Part shown: positions 36,269 to 48,164 of the stretch, one piece after another
Layout: every line of letters begins with the position of its first letter
Position numbering within the stretch: the first letter of the stretch is position 1
From: Coffea arabica
Lineage: Eukaryota > Streptophyta > Magnoliopsida > Gentianales > Rubiaceae
Direction: 5' to 3'
Assembly: GCF_036785885.1 (NCBI RefSeq)
Contig: NC_092329.1
Coordinates: forward strand, 6,634,001 to 6,698,000
Length of the DNA stretch: 64,000 nucleotides
The notes under the pieces: generated by a model
What the model saw: only the letters and a program-made list of their open reading frames with translations
The model's database searches: none
Told to the model about the DNA's origin: nothing
Program-made: the position numbers and the translations under genes

Positions 36269-36430
36269 TTTGTTTGGATTTAAACTTATTTGCAAAATAG
36301 TTTTTAGTTGCTTCATAAACACATTTTTTAATTAATCTTTTTATTTTTCTAATTACATTTTTATCGCACATACATCACATCAAAAAAAAAATGTTACATA
36401 ACTTTTGCAAATAATCTCCCATCCAAGCAC
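36269..36430. mobile_element. MITE of the TTTGGATTG-terminus family, copy 5
   Basis: TGTTTGGATTTAAACTTATTT at the left and GCAAATAATCTCCCATCCAA at the right are imperfect inverted repeats around a core with ATCGCACATACATCACATCA. Confidence 0.5.
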
Positions 36431-36456
36431 ATTCTACTTCTTGCAATGTTTTGTCC

Positions 36457-36756
36457 ATAGTTATAAAATTCGGTTCAACCCGACAATCGAATTGTCTAAA
36501 TTGGTGACTAAGCAATAGGATTGGGTTGGGTCATTAATTAGATCAGACAAGTAATAAACTTATTGATCAGTCAATTATTCAGCAGTTCAATCGGTGAATT
36601 GCAAAAAAAAAATTGTCAGTTGAACCGTTAACTTAAAAATGTTATTATTTTTGTAATTTAAAATATATTATTACATTATCTAATATAAATGCCGTCCAAC
36701 CTGCTATTGAACCACCCAATCCACGGTTGAACTGATCACCTCATTTTATAACTATA
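36457..36756. mobile_element. 300-bp Mutator-like MITE
   Basis: The left end ATAGTTATAAAATTCGGTTC matches the complement of the right end, TATAGTTATAAAATGAGG. The flanks GTTTTGTCC (36448-36456) and GTTTTGCCT (36757-36765) look like a 9-bp target duplication with two changes. GGTTCAACC words near both ends resemble those of the larger element at 21642-22248. Confidence 0.6.
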
Positions 36757-36894
36757 GTTTTGCCTATATCTGCTTCCGCGAATAACCCACACATACATAA
36801 AACATTAATAATATATGTAGAATGTAATGATCTTGATACCAAATGGAAATATGCTCATGACGTATAGTTAAAGTTTACAATACCAGAATACCAG

Positions 36895-37020
36895 TTTAAG
36901 TTTGGTCTAGTCGATAGAAAGAACAAAATTACTAAGAATTCTTCCCCCTATCAGGTTCAGAGTTCGAATATTGGATCATCTGATAGTTGAAGATAGAAAG
37001 GGTGTGGAAAGAAAAAAAGA
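36895..37020 (+). mobile_element. possible tRNA-derived SINE remnant
   Basis: TTGGTCTAGTCGATAGAAAG (box A-like) and GAGTTCGAATATTGG (box B-like) are about 60 bp apart, followed by an A-rich end. No target duplication was found. Confidence 0.35.
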
Positions 37021-37561
37021 AACTTATTAATCTTTTAACTGGTTAAAGGTTTATATTTATTGATAGCGACAGCTCATGTAAAGACTTCATATGTGAACAA
37101 ATACTAAGAAAGGTGTTACTTACTAATTCCGAATGTTGCCCCCTTTTTTTTTTTTATAAATGGTGTAGCATGCTCTGAATTGATCTTGAAGCGATTTTTC
37201 AAATCTGTAGTGCATGTACGAGTCAGGCAACTTTTCCACCTAAACTGAAACAGCTTTAGGTTTTGGTTTTTCAAATTTTTTACGTCATGCTGTAGCGCAT
37301 TATTGACTAGGTCTTTGTTCATCTCCTGATTTTAGTAGGTCAATTCTCGTGCCTCAATTGACTTTAAAAGCTGGATAACATTTGCATTCATAAAACGGCA
37401 GTAAAAGCAAATTCCAGAAAGCATCTTTTTGAGAATATGCTCCTAGTTTTCTGCTCAAATAAAACTTTAATATGTGAAAGGATGTTAAACAACTAAGCGA
37501 GACATGATGATATCATCGAAAATACTAGGAAATAATAATAATGATTCCCCAAAATTAACAT

Positions 37562-37870
37562 CTTTTTTTTTTTTTGCTGGGTAAGATATTTATTGATACC
37601 CAAAGGAGATACAAAACTACAAGGGGCATACCCCAGGAAATACAATCACAATAAACCAGTTAGCAAAAGACTGCTACAGATCCAATTGCGCAATGGTCCA
37701 TGCATTATAACCATGGCGACAGCTTTTACAAGTTGGAACAACAATACATTCTGCCCAAAACAAAGGACTGCCTGCTTCCTTAGCTGTAGCTTGTGCATGC
37801 AACTGAGGGTTTTCTGCTTCAAGCTAAGACACCAAACTTGACTGCAATAGTAACACAAACGTCCATCCAT
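37562..37870 (-). mobile_element. LINE 3' end, minus orientation
   Basis: The minus strand ends GGGTATCAATAAATATCTTA, a short CCCAGC and a poly(A) run, so AATAAA lies about 20 bp before the tail. Upstream is a degenerate frame with LEAENPQLHAQATAKEAG and CKSCRHGYNAWTIAQLDL segments, faintly like the RNase H-like end of plant LINEs. It is 5'-truncated; the far boundary is uncertain. Confidence 0.4.
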
Positions 37871-39028
37871 CAAAGCCTGAAGAAAGCTAAGACAAAACCT
37901 GGGAGAACAAACAAAAAAAAAAAATTTTTTTTTTTTGGCAAGTCTTGCAGCAGACAGTCAAGATTCTTGCCGAAAGTGGGCTCAAGGAAAACGTATAATG
38001 AGCATAATTAAAATCAGTTTCAAAGATAGTCAAGGAAACATGAAGATCAACCCAGATTTGTATCAGCAAGAGGAACTAACTAAGATAGAGATTAAGTATC
38101 CTGGTGGCTGATTTTCAGTTGTTATAATATATAGTAGCAGCATCAGCATGAGATGGTAACAATAATGTGACTACTGAAATCGGAAGTGGGAACAAGGATA
38201 CCGTAAGAGTAAGATCAACTTCAAAAGATACTCGAAGATCAACTTAGAAACTTCAACTAGCAACATGAATTAAGGTCCAGAATGCGCACTGGACAGGCTA
38301 AATTACATTTGAAATGAGAAAAAATGAGCTGTACTGCTACTAGCATAATAATGCAGTCAGTTCTTACTAAATTTTTCTTTTACATTCATCTGTTTGTGCT
38401 TTTCTATTCCTAACAAGTTATAGCTAGTTGATCAAGAAAGGTCCCCCTAAAAGATACACCAAAGAAACGAGTAACAGAGACCCGGACATCTAATGTACTT
38501 TTTTTTTTGCCCTTTTCTTCTGTTGCAAATATATCATTAGCAAACTGAGAATTCCGTACAAGGTAAACCATTTTGCTCTACAACCCCATGCTTCCATTTG
38601 ATGCCCCTATCAATTTTGCAGCAGTTTACATGTGGAAGTATACTCAACATCTTACAAAATTTCATTGTGCATATGATGTAAGAAATTCATAGATGACTTC
38701 ACTGGAGAAATTACTTTCTTTCGCAAATTTTGAAGACAATGTTGCTGAACATATTATTCTTTACCATACAAAGATTTTGCGCAAACATTTCAGAGATGTA
38801 AAGCTTGAGGATAGACTATTAGACAAACAACCCTAATAAGCTTTAATGGAGATTGGAGCTTTACCAAATGATTGCCTCCTCAATTCATAGCTTGATCTAG
38901 GTTAGAAAGACGAAGATACGTTAGTACACAAAATGAATGGACAGGGAATAAACGTAGGAGCAAACTATTTACAACTTCTCCAAATAACAATCAAATCAAG
39001 TGAAAGACGACAACATTTTCTGCTCTCG
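37871..39028. other. intergenic, no feature recognised
   Basis: An A/T-run lies near 37910-37936. Otherwise no supported gene or repeat. Confidence 0.4.
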
Positions 39029-39181
39029 CTAATCTCCTTTAGCCAAAGAAGACCAAGTTCCTTGAGCCCAAACATCCTCGCCATTTTTCTCGTAGCACTT
39101 GCGGACTTTGCTGCTGGCAGAAGCTGTTGGTGTAACATCGTACTCAACTAGTCCAAGTGTTGGGATAGTACAATAAATCCC
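39029..39181 (-). other. orphan exon-like reading frame
   Basis: A 50-codon minus-strand frame ends at a TAG (39029-39031). It encodes a protein-like segment containing GLVEYDVTPTASASSKVRK and YEKNGEDVWAQGTWSSLAK. Its composition looks coding, and what follows the stop looks like a 3' UTR. The frame has no start codon, and the only gene upstream on this strand is the NAC gene, whose own stop is at 39556. It could be an alternative last exon of that gene, the last exon of a lost gene, or chance. Confidence 0.3.
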
Positions 39182-39555
39182 TCATCCTGGGAACGCTCAA
39201 AGCCTACTGATAAATCATATAATGATAAACTACAATTTTTTGAAGAAATGCAGATTCCTTACAATGAGACGGGAATTATACAAATTCATCTTTCTAGTTA
39301 CCACATGGAAAGAATGCTATGCTAAAGTAAGACAAAATTGCTGAGTATTGCTGAGTAAGACAAAAATGCTAAGATAAAAGAATGCTAAAGTAAGACAAAA
39401 CAGGGCCACTGTTTACTCTTTGCAATTCCTGCAGACGAGGGGCTGCCAAGGTTTAAGAATTATATGATACGAGATTCTGCAACATTCATAAGCTATGTTC
39501 AACTTGTATAAAACACTTTTGAGTAAAACCAGCAAAACTTCAATTTACATTATTA

Positions 39556-42500
39556 CTAGGCTATGCATCTTCCCAGGACTTTTACAGATGTTCCTATCAA
39601 CATCCATAAGATGGCACATAACAGACCAAGCAATGAAAAACAGAAAAATCCACTCTTACATTTGACTGAACTACTTGAAGTTGCTGAGATACTACCTGCA
39701 GCAACATTCGTGTTTTTACTATTTATTCTTACCCTACTAAAGCTAGACATTCGCTCAAAGGCCCGATTCGCACTTTCTGAAGCTGAAGCAGGAGTGGTGG
39801 GTATAGACTCCACAAAAGACCAGAGAGCAGAAGAAAACCAAGAGTCTGTACCATCCTGTTTGCCACTCTGATTTTGATCAGCTCCAGAACCATGATCGGA
39901 AAAGTTACCATCATAACCCATACCTAAACATGCCAAAACTTATGAATATTAGCAATTAAGTCTTACACCACAGTAAAAGCAGAAGAGCTCTTGAAGCTGG
40001 CTCAAACTCTCCCATATCCACTTGGGCAGTAGAGTTTTCACCAAGTTGAAGATGACATGGTCTTCCCATACCATCCATCTGACCAAGAGCTCTATAAGAT
40101 TAGCCGAGAAAGACAACAGTTTTTGTACAAAAATTAAAATACGTAAATGAGACTACAGATACTGATGCCAACCAAAGATGTCAACACTGAATTTGGTTGT
40201 TCTTGCAGTACCTGAGATTGCTGGCTGTATGGTCCCCTGATGAGCTTCTGTTGCAGCAAAGACACTGCTCCTTTGATCATGTGACCATGGTTGAAAACTC
40301 ACCTCCTCTGGATTGCTTAAATAAGTCTGCTCACAGTTTATAGTTTCCGTTAAACCATCGTTGAAATAGAAACTTGAAACAGGATCCACAACTTCAGTGC
40401 CCATATTATTCATATAAGGTTGAGCAATCTGCCCCTGTTCCCCTGTTTCAAACTCATTAAGAAATAAGGGTGCATCCTTATACAGGTCAAGCTCGCTCAA
40501 CCCATCGAACTCATCAAACTGCAGATTTTCAACAGCGGATTTTCCAAAGGCCTGAACAGTTGGTTGTGGACCAAGAAGATCATCCATCTCTAGAAAATCT
40601 TCCAGGAAATCCCCTTCAACCGCATGAGGAGCTGATGCATAACTCTGTGGAACAGATGTGACCTCAGATGCCTCGTGCAACTGTAATTGAGATGTACCTG
40701 ACTGTGTCAAGTCAAAGCTAGGCTGCACATTGTACTCCTGACAGGCTGGGTGAACAGCTGTGCTTTGATCATGTAAATTGACTTCCCGTGAGGATTGATC
40801 CACTAGATTACTCTGGGCCTCCTCCTCGCACAAGAGCTCCTCTAAAGAATATCCATAGTCCACTGCAGGAGATGGAACAACTACAGGCTCATTTGCCATT
40901 CCATTCATAAACTCCTCGAAATCATCTAAATGGGACTGCGGCTGAGACACAATTCCATTCTCACTAACAGGAGCTGTTTCATTAACCAGCTTCACAGGAT
41001 TCTCCTGGTCGTTGTGGTCAATAAGTCCATTGGTCTCACCTCCTTCATCATCCCACTCCTCCTCCTTAAAAGGTGCACCATATTGTTCACCATTCTTTGG
41101 ACCTGGTCCACTCTTTTTATATACCTTGTAAAGTGCATAATAATCCTTCACAGCCTGACATCTTTTTAGCTCTTCTTCATCCAAGGTGTATTCATGCATC
41201 ACCCAGTCTGTTCGCACACCTGAAGGTGCACGACCTTGATAGTAAACCAAGGTTTTCTTCACCCCAACATCACGAGCATTACATGTAATTATCCGATCTT
41301 TCCCCGTTGCTTTCCAGTACCCACGCCTGGTTGCCCTGTTGGACCTCGCTCCATTGGGATACTTCCTATCTCTGGGACTGAAGAAAAACCACTGCCTGTC
41401 CCCAGTTTTTAATTTAGACAATCCTGCAATCAAATTTACAAAAGTAATGTCAGTAAATTCTTCAGAACTGAAAACCAATTTCAAATCTACAACTCATTAA
41501 CCAATAAAGTAAATATCCTCAAACATTTTCTCAAACAAACTGAAGATGGAAAACTTAAACCATTCAGAATATTTATAGAACTTGTTCCATGACTAAAACA
41601 CTGCAGAAGCTCAGTCTGCAATTAAAGTACAAGACCTACAACCATGCATCTACCATGTTAATTATCAACTTATTGAAAACAAGGAACAATAAAGGAGGCA
41701 GATAAGCGGCCCAGCCAAGATTTTAAGTCCTAATAACTACTAGGGGCAGGTTCATGGTCCATATTCTAATAACCAGGTCTCAAAAAATAAAATAAAATCC
41801 ATGCATAGATAACTGCACTTAGGATGCAGCATCAATCCTATCACTGCTCCTAATTTAGCTTTTGTCAGAAAGCTAACACACAGATGAAGCAAATATAATC
41901 CCTTGATAAAGAGTTTAACAGAAGACCGACTGACCAACCAGATACATGTATAAAACCAAAAACAAAAACTGTCAAACTTGAAAATTGCCACCACATGAGC
42001 TAATCACACAAAGCTTCAGCCATGACATTTCCAATCAAAACCATTCAATGACTAACGAGACAATGGAGAATCAACCAACCAACAAATATTTAGTTCCAAA
42101 CAACAGTCCAAAACCATTTGACAATCAACAAGAGTACACGTGGACCATAATCCCAGGAACAATCCAAAGTTTCAAACACAAACAACCTATGAACCATAAA
42201 TAACCATTGATCTACTCAGATATCACACATAGCACACAATTAAACAGAACCCACATGAAAAATCAATCGACGCACTCAAGTCAACCATCAAATACACCCA
42301 AGACATTTATCGAAACCCCCAAAAACACATCAAAAGCCTCCCTCAATCATGTAAACCCATCAGACAAAAAAAAAACACCAAAAGCAGAAAGCACAACCAA
42401 AAATTGAACGGCCAACCCGAATGACAAATCAAGTCAACGCAAGAAAACCCCTATGAGCAAAGCTAAACCAAAGCAGGAAAAGAATAGTAGTCATATACCA

Positions 42501-42691
42501 GGCAGCTCTTCTGGGTCCCACTTGTAAACATCAGTCTCGCCGATGACGTCGAGCAGATGAAACCGGCGACACATCTTCTTCTTCAAATAGTAGAGGACCA
42601 GCTCTTCATCGGTGGGGTGGAACCGGAATCCGGGTGGAAAAATTTTACCACTCCCAAAACAAGACGAGATTTCCTCTTCAATTACCTTCAT
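39556..42691 (-). CDS. membrane-tethered NAC transcription factor (NTL/ANAC017-like)
   Basis: Complement join of exon 1 (42499-42691), exon 2 (40212-41423) and exon 3 (39556-39923), all GT-AG and phase-compatible; 590 aa. The NAC DNA-binding domain spans about residues 16-170: [76 protein letters not shown] and DWVMHEYTL. An acidic, glutamine- and serine-rich middle fits a transactivation region. The last 30 residues hold one hydrophobic segment ([16 protein letters not shown]) that would anchor the protein in a membrane, as in ANAC013/016/017, which are held at the ER and released by proteolysis during mitochondrial stress. [19 protein letters not shown] after the domain supports that clade. 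Upstream in-frame ATGs exist; the one at 42691 suits the usual N-terminus. A 123-nt possible cassette exon lies at 39967-40089. Confidence 0.9.
41485..42498 (-). other. intron 1 of the NAC gene
   Basis: This is most of the 1075-bp first intron (41424-42498). Nothing besides intron sequence is recognised; the long plus-strand frames here are low-complexity, AC-rich DNA. Confidence 0.6.
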
Positions 42692-43376
42692 CTTTTTGGA
42701 TCTCGCTTTAACAATCAAAAAATTACTCACTACTCTGAACAAATAAGTTCAGAATTAAATATATAAATTGAATATTCTACCGATCAAAGGACAAAAATTT
42801 GGATGAATGGATGAAGATAAGAAGGAAAACCCTAAAGGGACCAAGGCGACGACCCAAAAGGCCTTGCTTGGAAGAGTAGAAGTGATGGAGTAGTAGAAGA
42901 AGGGCGAGAAAGAAAAATGGGATTTAATCAAAAGAAGGAATAATTAACAAGAATAAAAGAGTTGACGGGCTTTGGAAGGCTGAGGGGGTAGGGCCGGGCT
43001 CCCTCTAGGGGAAGATTCCAGGAATTTGGGTATATGGAAAATGGTGATCAGGTTAGGTTTGAACGGATAAAAATGAGCATGGGTGGAAGTAGCAGGGGGT
43101 TTGAAAGTGGACTTAGAGGGACTTTCCCCTTTTTTGTGTGGATTTTTAATTGGTTAGTCCATTAGAAAGTTCTTCAATTTTTCTTTATTTTCTAAATTTT
43201 TTCATGTAATTGGAGAATTATTTTTTTTACAATTATAATTGGAGATTTTGTGTTAAGGGGATGATAAAGTGAGAGTGAAAAATAGGAGTTAAGAACTTAA
43301 GAATCAAATTTGATAAAATGAATAATTATGTTTCGAACCACCGGACCATTTGTCCAGTGCCCACCAAATGGATCTT

Positions 43377-44281
43377 TAGAGGTGTCAATTTGTCCCAAGT
43401 CCCAATGGATTACCCATGTTCATAGGGACTTTGGGCGGGATGAGTACTGGAATTTGATATTGGATTTACAATGGGACAAATCCCAATTGTATCCATTAAT
43501 TGATGGAAAATTTTGGAAAAAACTTGGGTACTCATTGGGCTCAAATAGCAAGGGCCCAGTTTGGATTAGTTATTTTTTGGGGTGTTTTTGAAATATTTTA
43601 TTATAGCAGTGTTTATGAAAAATTTTTACTATAAATTTTTTTTGAAATATTTGATATACTAATATGGATGGGATGTTTTTTTAGTTATTGTATATTACTA
43701 TAATATTGTATTTCAAAAAAATTATTTTTAAAAAAAATAGCCAATCCAAAGTGAGTCTTAGATTCAAAAATTATCTTTAACAATTGTTATAGTCATACCA
43801 GCACATATAATCTAGAGTCTTCCTAGTCATTATCCACAAGAATTTCCAGCATTTCAGTCAGTTTAGACCTGTCATCCTTGGACAATGATGAGGATAAATA
43901 TTCAACACCCTAAGTGCCTTGGCCATCTTTATATGTGTTGGAATATGGTTGTATATCTATCTTTTCCTTTATTTGTTAATCCAATTTTTTGTGGGAATCA
44001 TGAGTATAAAGCACTTGCATGTTTATTTAATAAGACAAAAAGAAATTTAATAAATAAAAAATATTAAAGTTATATAAAAAATTAAAAATGAATTAAAGGA
44101 AAAAAATATGTAGAAAATAGATTTGGGTATTGGGCGGGATCAATCTAAACCCATCCTAAAGTGATTCTGCCCAAATTAGTCCCAAAACACATATGGATAA
44201 GGTTAGACCCAAACTCATATGATTCGGTTACATCTCAAATCCAAGCAAATCCCGCCCATCCCGCCCATTTTGCCACCTCTA
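43377..44281. mobile_element. hAT-like non-autonomous element, 905 bp, with a nested MITE
   Basis: Ends TAGAGGTGTCAATTTG and CATTTTGCCACCTCTA are inverted repeats of the TAGNGGTGNCAA hAT type. The flanks TGGATCTT (43369-43376) and CGGATCTT (44282-44289) form an 8-bp target duplication with one change. GGGCGGGAT / CCCGCCCATCCC words repeat near the ends, and the core is AT-rich. A MITE at 43557-43754 sits inside, so it is younger than this element. Confidence 0.78.
43557..43754. mobile_element. MITE of the TTTGGATTG-terminus family, copy 6 (nested)
   Basis: CAGTTTGGATTAGTTATTTT at the left and AAATAGCCAATCCAAAGTG at the right are inverted repeats around an AT-rich core. It is inserted within the hAT-like element at 43377-44281. 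Confidence 0.6.
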
Positions 44282-44339
44282 CGGATCTTTAAGTCCCTCT
44301 TGGAATGCTTTTTGGGGGGGGGGGGAATCAAATATTCTT

Positions 44340-44830
44340 GCCAACAAGCGTCAAACATTAGTATTAGATGTGTATTCGAGTCGAGTTAAACTTGAGTAAT
44401 ATTCGAGATAAAATTACTAAACTTGATCTCGTCTACCTTACTCGAACTCAAGTTTAATTAAATCTAATCAAATTTAATCAAGTTCAATCGAGTTTATTCG
44501 AGTCTAATCAAGCTTCAGGTTCGAGTTTAATTAAATATAATTAAGTCAAATCAAACTCAATCAAACCTATTTGAATCTAATTGAGCTTACCTAATAAATA
44601 TTAATTTTTTACATATAATTTTAAATAAAAACATACAATTGACATCTTATAATAATAAATAGAAAATATATATTATAAAAATCTCAATTAAATCTGTCGA
44701 GATTTGAGTACAAAAATTTGGAACTCGATCTCGACTTGTGAATTTGAACTCGAGCAAAACGAATTCAAGTCAAGTTATTGACCGAATAGTTCGTGAGTTC
44801 AAGTCGAATTATTTGATTCACCATTATCCC
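44340..44830. repeat. TCGAGTTNAA-rich diverged repeat block
   Basis: There are many copies of words like TCGAGTTTAATTAAAT and AACTCGAGC. It is the same kind of block as at 600-900 and 4340-4870. The right end reads ATTATCCCTA, possibly a TAGGGATAAT terminus, but no partner terminus or duplication was found. Confidence 0.4.
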
Positions 44831-45058
44831 TAGTCAGGATTTCTTGACTTCTCAAATTCAACAAGTACATTCGTTTGGTTCAGCAGTGGTTCCCTTTGGG
44901 TTTCCAGTGGCTCTGTTGGGTAATGTGTGGACAAAAGAACAATAACTAGTATGTTCCGGACAAAAGTTGGCTAAGTTAATATTGACCAACGAGAGATAAA
45001 ATTGTCCGTTAAGTAAAAAAAAAATTTGCCTCTTAAATTGTGTTCTGGTACCAGCAAT

Positions 45059-45755
45059 TAGGGGTGGCAATTTTCGACACGACCTGAAAACACGACACGA
45101 ACCTAACACGAAATTAATGGGTTTGGGTTGAGGTTTCGGGAATTCGGGTCAGAATCGGGTTGGACCCAATGAACCCGAAAAGAAAACAGGTCGATTTCGG
45201 GTCAACCCGTGGTGACCCGATATGACCCGTTTACGAATTAAAAATAATTTAATAAATATAAAAATAATTTTATCTAACTAAACTAAGTTATTCTTTTTTT
45301 CAAAGGCATTAATTACTTAATCCTAAATGAATTTATTTAATTTGTGTGAAGTTGAAATTATTATATTTGGACAAATAATATATTATATTATTTTTTACTT
45401 TTATATTGTTTTAATTTATTTTATATTTTGTTTGGGATAAAACACTTTTACGGTGTTTAATTTATTTTAGATTTGGTTTGGAATTATTTATTTAAATTTT
45501 TATTACTTGATTATGTAATTAGTTTTGTGAGAAATTGATTTTATTAGAAATTACAGTGATAAATTAATAAATTAAAATTAAGTTTCGGGTCATTTCGGGT
45601 CGACCTGCCAACCCGCAAACCTGAAATTTTCGGGTTCGGGTCAGCATACCTGACCCGTCACGGGTTGGCGGGTCGAGTTCGGGTCAACAGATTTTCTGCC
45701 GGGTTGACCCGGACCCGACCCGCCAACCTGATTTGGACCCGAATTGCCACCCCTA
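45059..45755. mobile_element. hAT-like non-autonomous element, 697 bp, complete
   Basis: Perfect 12-bp terminal inverted repeats TAGGGGTGGCAA / TTGCCACCCCTA with a perfect 8-bp target duplication CCAGCAAT (45051-45058 and 45756-45763). The arms are dense in GGGTC/CGGGTT repeats and the core is AT-rich. There is no transposase frame. The unworn ends and duplication suggest a fairly recent insertion. Confidence 0.88.
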
Positions 45756-45763
45756 CCAGCAAT

Positions 45764-46159
45764 AGCTGGAGTTGGAAAATAAACCTAGAATAGGAGTATT
45801 CAATTTGAATTAAATATACGTAGTGCACAATGCACAATCATAGTACTAGGTGAATGCAACGTGCCCCAAAACAGGGAGAATTGACTTGCTGAAAAAAAAA
45901 GAAAGAAATCCATAATACCTAGGAAATGTCTACAGCAGGCATGATTTTGATTTGCAACCCTCTGTGAATTTTATAAGAATTTTCTTTCCTTTGCCACTAA
46001 GAATTACGGATTATATGTTAGTTTTGGACCACTATTTTTTTTTTCGTGGAAGAATTGGACCACTAATAGTTTACATGACCATTTTCCTCCCAAAAAAGAA
46101 TAGTTGGTATGGCCATTTGGTGTTCTTTATTGATTGGACTTTAGCCAATCTATCTAATC
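45764..46159. other. intergenic, no feature recognised
   Basis: No gene or repeat could be supported. Confidence 0.4.
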
Positions 46160-46299
46160 CCGTTTGGATTGCATTTTTCATGATTTTTCATAGAAAAATT
46201 ACTGTAACGATTTGATATATGTGAGGGAAAAAGATAATAGAGAAATATGATCACGAAAAACGACACAATTTTTCGGCAAAAAATGACAATCCAAACAGG
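46160..46299. mobile_element. MITE of the TTTGGATTG-terminus family, copy 7
   Basis: CCGTTTGGATTGCATTTTTC at the left and AATGACAATCCAAACAGG at the right are inverted repeats. With the copy at 8761-8884 it shares the core TGTAACGATTTGATATATGT almost base for base. Confidence 0.72.
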
Positions 46300-47335
46300 G
46301 CTGAACTGCTTTTGTTTTCGTACAAATTAATTTTATATAATTAATCCTTGAAAATTAGATTTTTTTTAAAAAATAAATCATGTATTCTCGTTTGTTGTTA
46401 CAAAAGCTATTTAAATGTATGCATGGGTGTTCTCAAAAGAAAAAAATAGAACCCACAATCAGACTCCAAAAGTAGTATGATACAGCCTTTAATTTGCATT
46501 TTTTTCGTCCCCGACAAATCTAAAATCAGAATACAAAAAGTTGAAATAAATTTTAAAAATGAAAAGCTGAAATAAAATCATAGAATTTGCTGAGAATAAA
46601 AACGAGCTGATCGAGTACGAATAGGTATTATTGATTGATATAAACACTTTAAAATTTTAGAAAAGATTGTAAAAAAGAGAACAAAATCACTTACTAGCAT
46701 AATGGTTTAGAGTAAGATAATTAATATAGATTCCAACCAAGTAAAAGCCTAGGATTAGAAGACTAGGCCAAAAACAGAAGAGATCACGGTAAGCTTATTC
46801 CCCCAAACCCATGCTAATTTTTTTTTTTTGGTCAAAACCCAAACCCCTGCTATTCAAAGGTGCCACTCATCATTAATGTACTTTTATATGGTAAAATGCT
46901 GGTCAAAGAAGTGGTTTAACTGGCATTTATAGGTAAATTTAAGGGTTTAAATGTGATAAACACCATTATCCTCGTAATAAAATATTCATTTGGAATTGCT
47001 TTGTTACTCTTTTTAGGCAAAATAAGTAAGTAAATAGATAAAGCCCTTTAGATGAGGGTTTGGTTGGACGATAAAATAGTACGAGGGATTATAGATAGAA
47101 AATTCTAGTTCAAAATTTATTACTTAAAAAAAAAAAAAGAAAACATTATTGACTTTGCAATGTGGGTGGTCCTCATTCAACGATTTCTCTTCTCGTCTTT
47201 CTTCCTTCCTAAGTTCACGCATGTCCATGTAATAAATAACTTTCAACTATAGCAGCCTAAGTGGCTAACCACTGAATTTTCATCGTATTAAACAAGTCAA
47301 TCAGTCAGTTATACGAATTTCACTGAACTTCTATT
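46300..47335. other. intergenic, with a short oligo(dT) insertion
   Basis: The direct repeats CCCAAACCCATGCTA (46802-46816) and CCCAAACCCCTGCTA (46838-46852) differ at one base and flank a 21-bp T-run-plus-GGTCAAAA. This resembles a retroposon tail insertion, as at 8500-8533. Nothing else is recognised. Confidence 0.45.
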
Positions 47336-47344
47336 TTTTACTAA

Positions 47345-48164
47345 GGTATAATTTCAGAAACCTCCCTTGAAGTTTTTAACAATTTCATTCAGCTCTCTCA
47401 AGATTTTAAAAATTACACGTGCCTCCCTTATCATTTGAAATCACAATACTACCCTTAAATATTTTAATAAAATTCCTTTGTTTTGTATGCTTATATACTT
47501 AGAATGACTTTTAAAATTATTATTTTTCATTCTTTTTCCCGCTTATTCTTTTTTTTTTTTTGCCAATAGAGCTATAGAACTACTACTATTATCTCTAACT
47601 TCTATTATAACCAAACGTCGAACTATTGATTTTTTTTATGAGTTAACTTTATATGCAATTTAATGTTTTTACTGATCTTTGTTTTCTATTTTTTGGTATT
47701 AAAATTAACAATAAATAAAAAATAAATAGCCCAAAATCACTACTAAATTATGATAATCCCACTATTCAAAAAATTCATAAATCCTAAATGAATTATTTCA
47801 ACATTTTCTTTTCTATCTTATAAATCTAATTCATAATAAAAATACCATTAAAAGTATCTTATCATAGTGATAAAATTATTATTATAGTTATTTATCAAAT
47901 AGTAAGTATTGACATGAAAATTTTGGCGCCTTTTCCTTATAACTATACTAGATAATCTTATAATTATATGGGAAAATAAATTAAAACTCATTACACAAGG
48001 GCATTTTTGGATATTCATTTAAAAATTTGATCAATTCAATAATATTATTTTAAGATTTTATTACAAAAACTATCAAATCAAAGGAGGTAGGTATAATATT
48101 TCAAATCTCAAGGGAGTTTAGTGAAATTGTCAGAAACCTCAGAGATGGTTTCTAAAATTATCCC
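47345..48164. mobile_element. Mutator-like MITE, 820 bp
   Basis: The left end GGTATAATTTCAGAAACCTC pairs with the complement of the right end, GGGATAATTTTAGAAACC. It has a perfect 9-bp target duplication TTTTACTAA (47336-47344 and 48165-48173), the typical Mutator length. The core is AT-rich and has no coding region. Confidence 0.78.

Noticed and set aside
37646-37873. Minus-strand 75-codon frame as a host gene
   Set aside because: It lies directly before an AATAAA and poly(A) run with LINE-like layout, and another frame on the same strand looks more like a LINE RNase H end.
40470-41288. Plus-strand frames opposite the NAC gene
   Set aside because: They are antisense shadows of NAC exon 2, which has the conserved protein.
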